Origin: Chryseolinea soli
GTDB lineage: Bacteria > Bacteroidota > Bacteroidia > Cytophagales > Cyclobacteriaceae
Length of the DNA stretch: 64,000 nucleotides
NCBI RefSeq assembly: GCF_003589925.1
Contig: NZ_CP032382.1
Span: 7,812,001-7,876,000 of the forward strand
Direction: 5' to 3'
A program made the position numbers and the translations under genes. This document shows positions 33,401 to 41,956 of this stretch, in pieces. Under the pieces are notes generated by a model. That model saw nothing but the letters and a program-made list of their open reading frames with translations, was not told where the DNA came from and ran no database searches. Position 1 is the stretch's first letter. Every line of letters starts with the position of its first letter.

Positions 33401-33422
33401 ATAGATACCGATTGGTATCTAT
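33401..33422. promoter_or_regulatory. TetR operator 2
   Basis: Arms ATAGATACC and GGTATCTAT around GATT. The core AGATACC-NATT-GGTATCT is the same as in operator 1. It lies between the tetR stop and the hydrolase ATG at 33437, so the hydrolase has its own TetR-controlled promoter. Confidence 0.8.
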
Positions 33423-33436
33423 AAAACCCTTCACCC

Positions 33437-34306
33437 ATGAAAACGATCATCCCCCAGATCCTCGGCGCCGCCCTCAACCTGCTCGCCTGGATCCATCCCA
33501 AAGCTGCCGGACGCCGGGGCTTCCTGCTCTTTTGCAGACCTTTCCGAACGCCCATCACGGACAAACAAAAAGACTTCTTCAACACGGGCGATCCCTTCAC
33601 GATCGCCAGCGACGGCGTGAACGTGCAAGCGTACCGCTGGGGGACGGGCAAAAAGAAAGTGGTTTTCTTTCACGGCTGGCAAAGTCACAGCTATCGCTGG
33701 AAGACGTATATCGACGCGCTGCCCAAAGAGGTCTACACGGTCTACGCCCTGGATGCTCCCGGGCATGGACTTTCGGGCGGCAATTTTCTTTCTGTTCCGG
33801 TCTATGCCACATTGATCCAGAAATTCCTGCTCGACATCGGCGGCGCCCAAACGGTGGTCGGTCATTCGTTGGGGAGCTTCTCGCTGATGTATGCGTTCTT
33901 TCGCCATCCGTCGCTGCCGGTTGACAATGTGGTGCTGATGGCCCCTCCCGGTGAGGCCTCCGACTTTTTGAACTTCTACAAAGACACCCTACGGCTCTCC
34001 GACCGGGCCATGAAACACATTCACGATCATTTCGAAGAGACGTATCAAGTCCCGCCCGCTTATTTTTCCACGAAAAAATTTGCCGCCGCCCTTCACTTGA
34101 ACGGGCTGATCATTCACGATGAAGGCGACGCTGAAGCACCGTATCACTACGCCGTGAAAATTAACGAGGCCTGGAAAAAATCAACCTTGCTGTCCACGCA
34201 AGGGCTGGGGCATAACCTCAAATCGCTGACCGTGGTGGAGGCGGTGTTTAAATTTATCGAGGAATCGAACCACGCACCACAGGTGGTTCCCGAACACAAC
34301 GCGTAA
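33437..34306 (+). CDS. Alpha/beta hydrolase
   Basis: 289 residues. The catalytic triad is visible: nucleophile Ser144 in VVGHSLGSFS, an Asp in LIIHDEGDAEAP and a His in GLGHNLKSL. The oxyanion region is VFFHGWQSHSYRW, and DAPGHGLS is the usual strand 4 signature. The hydrophobic N-terminus (IIPQILGAALNLLAWI) could be a membrane anchor or amphipathic helix. It is controlled by the adjacent TetR repressor, so the substrate is probably a small xenobiotic or lipid-like inducer. Esterase or lipase activity is inferred from the family only. Confidence 0.9.
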   Translation: MKTIIPQILGAALNLLAWIHPKAAGRRGFLLFCRPFRTPITDKQKDFFNTGDPFTIASDGVNVQAYRWGTGKKKVVFFHGWQSHSYRWKTYIDALPKEVYTVYALDAPGHGLSGGNFLSVPVYATLIQKFLLDIGGAQTVVGHSLGSFSLMYAFFRHPSLPVDNVVLMAPPGEASDFLNFYKDTLRLSDRAMKHIHDHFEETYQVPPAYFSTKKFAAALHLNGLIIHDEGDAEAPYHYAVKINEAWKKSTLLSTQGLGHNLKSLTVVEAVFKFIEESNHAPQVVPEHNA

Positions 34307-34492
34307 TCGCCGTTCAAAAACACTTCAGCGCTTTTGTAACAAGGTAACCTTCGTCATCATCCGCAAATCACGCCCAGACCGGACGTTGGTGGGTGTCTTT
34401 TTTCATGTAAGTTACGGGTAGTAATTTGTGTCATTGTCAACGGCACGCTTCAGATTTTTCGAATATCTTTCGTTAAATGTTGCTTCTGTCAT

Positions 34493-37135
34493 ATGAAAAA
34501 AGTTACCCTCTCGTTAACGTTGTGTCTATTGCTAGTATGTATCGTTGTAAGTCATGCTCAACACGAATTCTACACCAGCTCGTCCAACACCTATGGCGTC
34601 AATAACAACAGCTATGCTGGTGCATTGATAAAGTTTGATTCGACGTTCGCGCACGGCAACCGCCTGCACCAATTCGACAAGGTGACCGGCGGCAACGCAA
34701 AGGGTTCCGTGATCCAGGCCACCAATGGCAAACTCTATGGGTTGACGTTCTATGGCGGAACGAACGACCTGGGTGTTTTATATGAATACGATCCCACCAT
34801 CGACTCCCTGGAAGTGAAACAGAGTCTGAATCAACGTCCCGGATACAGCCTGGTGCAAGCCAGCAACGGGAAGCTATACTTCATTACCGGTGGAGCCGGT
34901 GGCTATCTGATGGAATACGATATCGCCACCAACATCCTTACGTCATTAAAGTACCTGCCTTATCCAGAGGCGCCCAAAGGCAGTCTTACCGAGGTAAAGG
35001 GTAAATTATATGGTGTAGAAGCCATTGGCGGCCCCTTGTCCTGGGGCCGGATGTATGAATACACCCTGGCGACCGGAGCGTTTCGATATGTGTATAATTT
35101 TGGGGTAGCCAGTGGAAACCAGCCGCAGGAAAGTCCGGTGTTGTTTCCCGACAATGGGTTGCTTTATGGCGTTAATCATACTGTTCCGAACGGCACCGTA
35201 GGCAGTTCCGGCGCGATCTATAGCTTTAATTCGGCCACCAGCGCATACGTTGCTTTGCTCAACATCCCCGATGCCATCGGCCTGGGTGCTTTTCTTACGG
35301 TGGCACCCAATCATAAAATTTACGGGCTCAGCTTCCAAGGTGGAACCGATGCGAGTGGCAATCACTTCGGGTCCATCTTCGAATATACACCGGCCACCAA
35401 CAGCATACGCCTGGTCCACAGTTTGGGCGTCCAGGCCGATGGCTCACTCACCGGTTCGGGCTACACGCTGGGAGGCCTAACCCTGGCCGCCAACGGAAAA
35501 ATGTATGGCGTGAGTGCCTCCCATATTTTCTGCTTCGACTACCTGACGGATAAAGTAACCGCCGTCATCCAAACCTCCTTGTTCAGTGAACTCGGTTTCG
35601 ACATCAACGCCAACGGATTTCTGAAAGAGATCTGCCGCAAGCCTTCCTATACTTATTTCAAAAACAAAGTTGTGGCCTTGTGTGCCGGCGATCCGTTTTC
35701 TTATTCCGTGCAAAGCGACAATGCCCGCACCTATGCCTGGAAAAAAGATGGCACGCTACTGCCCTCACAGACCACGAGCACATTGCTTTTTGCGTCCGTT
35801 ACCCCTGCCGACATCGGAACGTATACTTGCGTAATGACAAATTATTGTGGCACGACCGAAACGATCGGTTCCATTCAACTGACGGTGACCACACCACCCA
35901 CGCCGGTGATCACGGCAACAGGTATCACCACATTTTGTGAAGGCAGCAGTGTGTTGCTTACCAGTACACTGACCGGCACATGGAGTACAGGAGAAACCGG
36001 AACCGCGCTGTTGGTGACCTCCAGCGGAAATTATTCAATGATCTACACGGGCACCTGCGGCCCAACGCTTTCGAACGTGATCGCCGTGACCGTGAATCCC
36101 GTTCCTTTTGTCACCACACAACCCATTGACCGATCGATCCTAACCGGAGACAATGCCTCTTTTACAGTGGCCACAGGAGCATCTCCGGCAAATTATCAAT
36201 GGCAAATAAACGACGGCTCAGGTTTTGAGGATCTGCCAGACGGAGCGCCATATTCAGGTGCCAAGACGCCAACGTTGAATTTGGCGGGCGCGGAAGTGTC
36301 TCAAAACGGGTATACCTATCGCTGTGTGATTTCGCAAGGCGATTGTTCCGACACATCGAACGCCGCCACCCTGTACGTGACAACCCCGGAGATACCTGTG
36401 ATTACGGCGATGGGGCTGACCACATTTTGTGAGGGCGGCAGCGTATGGCTTACGAGCACGCTGGACGGCACATGGAACAACGGAAAAACCGGTAAATCTT
36501 TGTTGGTGACTGAAGCAGGAAGCTATTCTATTACTCATTTCGCACCCACAGGATCAACCGTTTCCAATAGCATCGTCGTCACCGTGAATCCCGCTCCCGC
36601 CATCGTCACACAACCGGTTGACCGATCGGTTGTGACGGGTGACAACACCTCTTTTACTATTACGACAGAAGCATCGCCGGTCGGCTATCAATGGCAAATG
36701 GATGATGGTTCGGGGTTTGTGGATCTGTCAGACCTGGCGCCGTATTCCGGGGTCATGACCCAGACGTTGAAAGTTACCGGTGCGGAAGTTGCTCAAGACG
36801 GGTATGCCTATCGTTGTGTGATTTCCCAGGGCGATTGTTCCGACACATCGGCTGTGGCGTCGCTTGCCGTGAAGGTACCTTTGGGGGTCGCGGAATCGCC
36901 GGGGAAGAAATCTTTGGAGCTGTATCCCAATCCGGCTGCTGAAACGGTCTACTTCGTACTGGAAGACAGATTGGTTGTTCAACGGCTCAAAGTGAAAAAT
37001 ACACTGGGACAGGTGATCTACGATGGCAATTCACGTGATCCTCAAATCCCCGTCGGTGGTTTTGCAAAGGGAATTTATACCGTTGAGGTGATGACCCATG
37101 ACGATACGTTTGTTGGACGTTTTGTAAAGGATTAA
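34493..37135 (+). CDS. T9SS-secreted protein with GloVer-type repeats and Ig-like domains
   Basis: 880 residues. Signal peptide 1-22 (ending VVSHAQ). Residues about 45-380 are tandem propeller-like repeats of the type ASNGKLYGLTFYGGTNDLGVLYEYD, shown in part as NGKLYGLTFYGGTNDLG, which I assign to the GloVer repeat family. Residues about 390-460 are an Ig-like domain (ADIGTYTCVMTNYCGTTETI), followed by two near-duplicate units of an Ig-like pair each (ITTFCEGSSVLLTSTLTGTW / LTTFCEGGSVWLTSTLDGTW and TQPIDRSILTGDNASFTVAT / TQPVDRSVVTGDNTSFTITT). Residues about 800-880 are a type A sorting domain (LELYPNPAAETVYFVLEDRL to VGRFVKD). It is exported by the T9SS and attached or released at the surface. 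Confidence 0.88.
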   Translation: MKKVTLSLTLCLLLVCIVVSHAQHEFYTSSSNTYGVNNNSYAGALIKFDSTFAHGNRLHQFDKVTGGNAKGSVIQATNGKLYGLTFYGGTNDLGVLYEYDPTIDSLEVKQSLNQRPGYSLVQASNGKLYFITGGAGGYLMEYDIATNILTSLKYLPYPEAPKGSLTEVKGKLYGVEAIGGPLSWGRMYEYTLATGAFRYVYNFGVASGNQPQESPVLFPDNGLLYGVNHTVPNGTVGSSGAIYSFNSATSAYVALLNIPDAIGLGAFLTVAPNHKIYGLSFQGGTDASGNHFGSIFEYTPATNSIRLVHSLGVQADGSLTGSGYTLGGLTLAANGKMYGVSASHIFCFDYLTDKVTAVIQTSLFSELGFDINANGFLKEICRKPSYTYFKNKVVALCAGDPFSYSVQSDNARTYAWKKDGTLLPSQTTSTLLFASVTPADIGTYTCVMTNYCGTTETIGSIQLTVTTPPTPVITATGITTFCEGSSVLLTSTLTGTWSTGETGTALLVTSSGNYSMIYTGTCGPTLSNVIAVTVNPVPFVTTQPIDRSILTGDNASFTVATGASPANYQWQINDGSGFEDLPDGAPYSGAKTPTLNLAGAEVSQNGYTYRCVISQGDCSDTSNAATLYVTTPEIPVITAMGLTTFCEGGSVWLTSTLDGTWNNGKTGKSLLVTEAGSYSITHFAPTGSTVSNSIVVTVNPAPAIVTQPVDRSVVTGDNTSFTITTEASPVGYQWQMDDGSGFVDLSDLAPYSGVMTQTLKVTGAEVAQDGYAYRCVISQGDCSDTSAVASLAVKVPLGVAESPGKKSLELYPNPAAETVYFVLEDRLVVQRLKVKNTLGQVIYDGNSRDPQIPVGGFAKGIYTVEVMTHDDTFVGRFVKD

Positions 37136-37201
37136 GACCGCGAGAATGGTGCCGTCGCCAGCCACCCGACTTCTTTTAGTGTTCCGAAAACCATCCTGCC
37201 C

Positions 37202-38206
37202 TCAATTCGTTATGGGCCATGCTGATTCCGCGTATCCTATTTGAATTTTATCGGACGTAAAACCATGATACCAAAGTCTGACGCGATTGTTTTCAATAAC
37301 CACACCGGGCGCCACGGCACCTCGCGAAGAAAATGATTTATCAGCTTTGACGATGGGTGTGGGATTCACTTCCCATGGGCCAAACGGTGTTTTGCCTTTG
37401 GCCACGCCGATCACATGGGGCTCGTCGACGGAGGTCATAAACAAATAATAGAAATGGTCAGGGCCTTCGACGATTTCAGCCTCGGCGACACCCTTCGGCG
37501 CCCACGCAATTTCCGACGCGTCGATGACGGGCGTGCTTTTTTTAAACCAGGTGACACCATCAGCGGAAGTTGCCGCTAGGAGACGCGCCGCCACCGGGCC
37601 ACAGGAGGTGAAACAATACCCCGTGTATAGCATGAAGAGAGAATCCTGGTAGTGAATAATGGAAGGACTATCCAACGCGTCGCGATCAAATCCCTGGGGC
37701 GAACTTATCACTACAGGATTAGGTTGAGCTTCAAAATTTTTGGCGTCCGCCGATGTGGCCAGCCCGAGACTTACCGGACCGGATTTAAATACGCCGCCAC
37801 CCGTATCCTGGTAGCCTACAAAATAAAGAAAATAACCGTTGTTGAATTTTAGTGCAAAGCATGTTTCGTGGGCATTGCTCCACGCGGTGCTGTTGGCATA
37901 CAACATCCTGCCTTCGACCGGATCGTTCACGTCCACGTTTGTCCAGTTTAGACCGTCCGTCGAAGTAGCCTGGCAAATCTCGGGGCCTTGGGGTGTGCGG
38001 TTGGGGTCGAAACCGGTGTAGAACATTCGGTAGCTTCCATTTTCATTTATCACGGAAGGATCACCTACTAAGGGGAATTGTCCTTGAAATACAGGCGAGT
38101 CATTTGCAACCCAGGTCGACCAGGAGAGGGGCGTTTCGTCTGAGGAACAGGCAAAAAATGCCGGGGTAAGAAGAAAAAGGAGAAGGATTTTTATTCGTGT
38201 CGGCAT
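37202..38206 (-). CDS. Lipoprotein with five-bladed propeller (GH43/GH130-like)
   Basis: 334 residues from ATG 38206 (an upstream ATG at 38236 gives a poorer signal peptide). The lipobox TPAFFAC places the lipidated Cys near residue 20. The remainder has the repeated pattern of the GH43/GH32/GH130 propeller superfamily: GDPSVINENGSYRMFYTGFD, CQATSTDGLNWTNV, DALDSPSIIHYQDSLFMLYT, AATSADGVTWFKKS, VAEAEIVEGPDHFYYLFMTS and RGAVAPGVVIENNRVRLWYH. The acidic residues GD, DS and EAEI fall where the catalytic acids of GH43 would be, but no clean triad can be assigned. It is probably a surface glycan-binding or glycosidase-like protein. Confidence 0.78.
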   Translation of the reverse strand: MPTRIKILLLFLLTPAFFACSSDETPLSWSTWVANDSPVFQGQFPLVGDPSVINENGSYRMFYTGFDPNRTPQGPEICQATSTDGLNWTNVDVNDPVEGRMLYANSTAWSNAHETCFALKFNNGYFLYFVGYQDTGGGVFKSGPVSLGLATSADAKNFEAQPNPVVISSPQGFDRDALDSPSIIHYQDSLFMLYTGYCFTSCGPVAARLLAATSADGVTWFKKSTPVIDASEIAWAPKGVAEAEIVEGPDHFYYLFMTSVDEPHVIGVAKGKTPFGPWEVNPTPIVKADKSFSSRGAVAPGVVIENNRVRLWYHGFTSDKIQIGYAESAWPITN

Positions 38207-38249
38207 GCTGAGGGGGCTTGGAATGATGGTGGACATCGCGATGAAAAAT

Positions 38250-38278
38250 TAGGAGCCAGAAGCCAGGAGCCAGTAGGG
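38250..38278. repeat. Heptamer-type short repeat (AGNAGYC family), locus 1
   Basis: Tandem variants of a 7-base unit: AGGAGCC, AGAAGCC, AGGAGCC, AGTAGGG. The same degenerate unit occurs in two other intergenic regions of the window (57880-57920 and 61922-61966). Confidence 0.55.
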
Positions 38279-38280
38279 AG

Positions 38281-38838
38281 TTATTTTTCTAGGAACTCTA
38301 AATCAAAGTAATAGTATTTGCCGTCGCGGTCGATGTAGATGTTTGTTTCCTTTTGCATTTCGAGGAGCATCAGGAGGGTCGTTTTGTCTTTGGCCACGGG
38401 GGCACTGGTGAAGGTGCGGCGTTGGCCTTGGACGGTCGTGGTGTATTTTACGAGGGATACGGCGATATTGTCCGTTTCGCGATTTTCGAAGGAATCTCCG
38501 ATCAGCTCGTTGAACAGGATTTCTTTGTTGGTTTTTTCTTCGCGGACTTGGGTCCAGGTGTTTGCCGTGACCGTGCATTGAGAGAGATCGACGGGGATCC
38601 GGATGCTGTTTGTCTTGAAGTGTGCGAGGTTGGCGCGGCCGGAAGTTTCTGTTCTTTTTGCCTTGTTGAATTCAAGGTAAAGTGCGATAAGACCCGGCAC
38701 AACAAGGCTGGAGCCGATACCAAAAAAGACGTAGTTGAAATTCTCTGTATGGGCTTTTGCAACGCCGTACATGATGATTATTCCCAGACAGGCGAGTCCG
38801 GCGACAAAATACAATCCAACGGTTTTTAGTCGTTCCAT
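38281..38838 (-). CDS. Hypothetical membrane protein, 185 residues
   Basis: Two transmembrane helices near the N-terminus (TVGLYFVAGLACLGIIIMYG and YVFFGIGSSLVVPGLIALYL), then a cytosolic or periplasmic domain of about 120 residues with beta-strand character (IRIPVDLSQCTVTANTWTQV, DNIAVSLVKYTTTVQGQRRT, TNIYIDRDGKYYYFDLEFL). No family is recognised. Both helices form a hairpin, so the soluble domain faces the same side as the N-terminus, likely the cytosol. Monocistronic. Confidence 0.65.
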   Translation of the reverse strand: MERLKTVGLYFVAGLACLGIIIMYGVAKAHTENFNYVFFGIGSSLVVPGLIALYLEFNKAKRTETSGRANLAHFKTNSIRIPVDLSQCTVTANTWTQVREEKTNKEILFNELIGDSFENRETDNIAVSLVKYTTTVQGQRRTFTSAPVAKDKTTLLMLLEMQKETNIYIDRDGKYYYFDLEFLEK

Positions 38839-39194
38839 GGCTTAGTGATAGGTTTGCAACCCTGGAGGTATACAAATTTTGATTAGCCTAAGATACAAAC
38901 GTATGGTGGACCTCAAAAATCAGATCTACACTTTCCACACCAAGGCCTCCTCGAATTCAAGGCTTCTGCAGGCTGTTTTTTTTGAGCCATCAGAGGGGTT
39001 GGGGTCAGCGGGGAGAACCGTTCGGTCGCGATCGATATTGTACGGAAAGGAACATGTAGATCTTCAAAATCGCCCTAAATAAGGCCCAATCCGACAAGTT
39101 TGCTCATGGCATAGTCTTGGCCGAGAAAGGTCTGTGGGGTTGGAAAATCCCATCGCTAATCCATTTCAAAATCGCCAAACTAAACTCATACGCC
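38839..39194. other. Intergenic region of 356 bases
   Basis: Lies between divergent genes and must carry both promoters. Open frames here are short and without coding character. No hairpin, repeat or RNA gene was recognised. Confidence 0.5.
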
Positions 39195-41582
39195 ATGTTC
39201 CGGAATTATCTCAAAGTCACGTTCCGCACCCTCTTGAAAAGCAAAGCGTTCAGCTTTATCAACATCCTGGGACTTACCATCGGGATCAGCACTTGCATTC
39301 TCATCACACTGTATGTGCTGGATGAGTTGAGCTATGACCGGTTTCATGCGAAGGCCGGTCGCATCTTCCGGCTAACGGAGCTGCTACACCTTCCCCGCGA
39401 AGTGCGGCCACAGACGGTGACCTCTCCCCCGATGGGTCCGGCATTGTTGCAGAATTTTCCGGAAGTACAAAAAATAGTGCGCCTCAATAAAAGCAGTCGG
39501 CAGTTGGCGTATGGCGATGCGAAATTTCCTGATACGCACATCTGGTATGCGGATTCTGCGCTGTTCCAGATCTTCACCTTCCCCATGATCAAGGGAAATC
39601 CGGACAAGGCTTTGACAGAACCTTACTCCGTCGTGCTCACTGAAAAAGCAGCGAAGCGTTATTTCGGTAACACCGATCCCCTGGGAAAGACCATGGCCTT
39701 GTCGGACACGATCACGCTCACCGTCACCGGCCTCATCGCCGATGTTCCCGTAAACTCCCACATCCAGTTCGACGTGCTCATGTCGCGTTCTACGATCACG
39801 GCCATGAGCAACCAACCGGAGGACAACTGGTTCAACAACGGCTACTACACTTACCTCCTTCTTCCCGACGGATATGATCACAAGCAACTCGAAGCGAAGT
39901 TCCCCGCCTTCCTGGAAAAACAAATGGCCGAGGAAAAGAAGAACAGCGGCATGTGGTATGATTTTGTTCTTCAACCCCTCCCCTCCATCCACCTGCATTC
40001 CACCACACCCTATGACATGGGGCCGAATGGCAACATCAAATACGTATACATCTTTTCGATCATTGCCATCCTGGTGTTACTCATCGCTTGTGCAAACTAC
40101 GTGAACCTGGCCACGGCCCGGTCGGTGAACCGCGCCAAAGAACTGGGCATGCGCAAAGTGATCGGCGCACGACGCGGCCAGTTGATCGTGCAATTGCTGG
40201 GCGAATCGTTCCTGCTCACGTGCATTGCCTTCATTCTGGCGATGGCCATTGTTATCGCGGCGCTCCCGCCCTTCAACACGTTAACCGGAAAGACCATGAG
40301 CGTCTGGATCCTGCTGCGGCCGGAGGTGATCACCACGGTGATCGTCATCTTCTTGCTCATCGGCATCTTGGCTGGAGCTTACCCGGCCTTGCTCATGTCG
40401 TCGTTCTCGCCGATCAAAACCATGAAGAACTATGCGCGCCAGGGGAAAGAAAGCAACCTGCTGCGCAAAGGATTGGTCGTGTTCCAGTTCTCGATGTCGA
40501 TCATGCTCATCGCCGGCACGATCCTGATCTTCCGCCAGGTGGAATTCATGCAAACCCAAAATCTCGGCATCGACAAGGAGCAGACCCTGCAACTTTCCAT
40601 GCGAAGTTCTATCCAATCAAAATATAAGCTCATCAGCGAAGAGATGGCGAAAGCACCGGGTGTGCTGAACACGACCGTGACGAGCTTTACCTTTAGCGAC
40701 GACATGAGCAACATTGCCATGCTTCCCGAAGGCGCGCAGGATAACGAGATCACCTCGGAAGCAACGATCAGCGTAGACGCCGATTTCATCCCGAACTTCC
40801 GGATCCCCGTGCTGGCCGGAAGGAATTTCTCCCGCGACATCGCCACCGACGAAACCGAGGCGTTCATCGTGAACGAGTCGGCCGTCAAGCAGTTCAACTG
40901 GGGATCGCCCGAAGGGGCTATTGGAAAAAAAATCGACTGGGGTCTCGGAAAAAAGGGAAAGGTGATCGGGGTGGTGAAAGACTTTAATTTTTCCTCGCTG
41001 CACCTGAAGATCGAACCGCTCATCATTCACATCGTTCCTGACTGGTACAGCTACATTACCCTGAAGATCAAAGGCGACGATGTACCGGCCACCGTGAGCC
41101 GTATCGAACATCAGTGGAAACAACTCGGACTCGACAGTCCCTTCCGCTATACGTTCATGGACCAGGATTTTCAAAAGCTTTACCAGGCCGAACAACAAAC
41201 GCAGACCATTATCGGGTGCCTGGCATCGCTCGCCATTTTCATTGCCAGCCTCGGGCTGTTCGGATTGGCCGCCTTCATGGCCGAGCAGCGGACCAAAGAG
41301 ATCGGCGTGCGCAAAGTGCTCGGCGCCACGGTGACCAGTATCATTGCGTTGCTCTCAAAAGATTTTCTGAAGCTCATCGCTTTTGCTATCGTCATCGCCG
41401 TGCCGGTGGCCTGGTATGCCGCGGGGCAGTGGTTGAACAGCTTTGCCTATCGCATTGAAATATCGTGGTGGATATTCGCCATTGCGGGTCTGGCTTCGAT
41501 CGCGATCGCCCTGATCACCGTAAGCTTCCAGTCCATCAGGGCAGCCGTTGCCAACCCCGTGAATTCCTTGCGGAACGAATAG
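39195..41582 (+). CDS. ABC transporter permease, FtsX/MacB type
   Basis: The start ATG 39195 yields the family opening MFRNYLKVTFRTLLKSKAFS; the frame is open 26 codons further back without family likeness. 795 residues in two similar halves. The first half: helix FINILGLTIGISTCILITLY, MacB-type periplasmic domain, FtsX helices around LIACANYVNLATARSVNRAK. The second half ends in ASLGLFGLAAFMAEQRTKEI, VLGATVTSIIALLSKDFLKL and NPVNSLRNE. No prefix domain, no PadR gene and no ATPase nearby. It is the third member of this family in the window; the three differ enough to be old paralogues. Substrate unknown. Confidence 0.9.
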   Translation: MFRNYLKVTFRTLLKSKAFSFINILGLTIGISTCILITLYVLDELSYDRFHAKAGRIFRLTELLHLPREVRPQTVTSPPMGPALLQNFPEVQKIVRLNKSSRQLAYGDAKFPDTHIWYADSALFQIFTFPMIKGNPDKALTEPYSVVLTEKAAKRYFGNTDPLGKTMALSDTITLTVTGLIADVPVNSHIQFDVLMSRSTITAMSNQPEDNWFNNGYYTYLLLPDGYDHKQLEAKFPAFLEKQMAEEKKNSGMWYDFVLQPLPSIHLHSTTPYDMGPNGNIKYVYIFSIIAILVLLIACANYVNLATARSVNRAKELGMRKVIGARRGQLIVQLLGESFLLTCIAFILAMAIVIAALPPFNTLTGKTMSVWILLRPEVITTVIVIFLLIGILAGAYPALLMSSFSPIKTMKNYARQGKESNLLRKGLVVFQFSMSIMLIAGTILIFRQVEFMQTQNLGIDKEQTLQLSMRSSIQSKYKLISEEMAKAPGVLNTTVTSFTFSDDMSNIAMLPEGAQDNEITSEATISVDADFIPNFRIPVLAGRNFSRDIATDETEAFIVNESAVKQFNWGSPEGAIGKKIDWGLGKKGKVIGVVKDFNFSSLHLKIEPLIIHIVPDWYSYITLKIKGDDVPATVSRIEHQWKQLGLDSPFRYTFMDQDFQKLYQAEQQTQTIIGCLASLAIFIASLGLFGLAAFMAEQRTKEIGVRKVLGATVTSIIALLSKDFLKLIAFAIVIAVPVAWYAAGQWLNSFAYRIEISWWIFAIAGLASIAIALITVSFQSIRAAVANPVNSLRNE

Positions 41583-41956
41583 CCCAATCCCCTCTTAGTC
41601 CCTCTAAATCTGTGATTTACCTATCCCGGTGCAGTCGTATGAATAGCACCGGGACAGGTTTCACCGAGCTCTCCAAAAGGGCCCGGAAAAGGCCCGTTCC
41701 CACAGTGTCTCAAACCGGTCTCAAAACAGGATTTGCAGCGTTTGCCAAGGCGGTCAGACAGGTGAATAATAACTTTACTATAGCCTTGCCAGTATAGTGA
41801 AAATCACTAACTTACGATTTTATTTTTTGACAGTATCGCTTAGTGTTCGCTTCAGGGCGCTTTTTTGCTAAGAGATGTGGGAAGTAAGGTCGGGGTCCGA
41901 ATGAAAAATCCAAAAAGTGCCTTTCGCGGGTATAAGACGGGTTACGCACTGAAAAT
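41583..41956. other. Intergenic region upstream of the HYR operon
   Basis: 374 bases. It contains the hairpin at 41624-41654 and must hold the promoter of the four-gene surface operon. TATAAG at 41931-41936 is a possible promoter element, but no clear -33 partner is seen. Confidence 0.4.
41624..41654 (+). terminator. Hairpin after the permease gene
   Basis: TCCCGGTGC and GCACCGGGA are a perfect 9-base stem with a 13-base loop, 42 bases after the permease stop. There is no U-run, so terminator function is uncertain. Confidence 0.35.

Noticed and set aside
38879..39082. 67-codon plus-strand frame upstream of the third permease
   Set aside because: No coding character or conserved motif; it lies in the promoter region.
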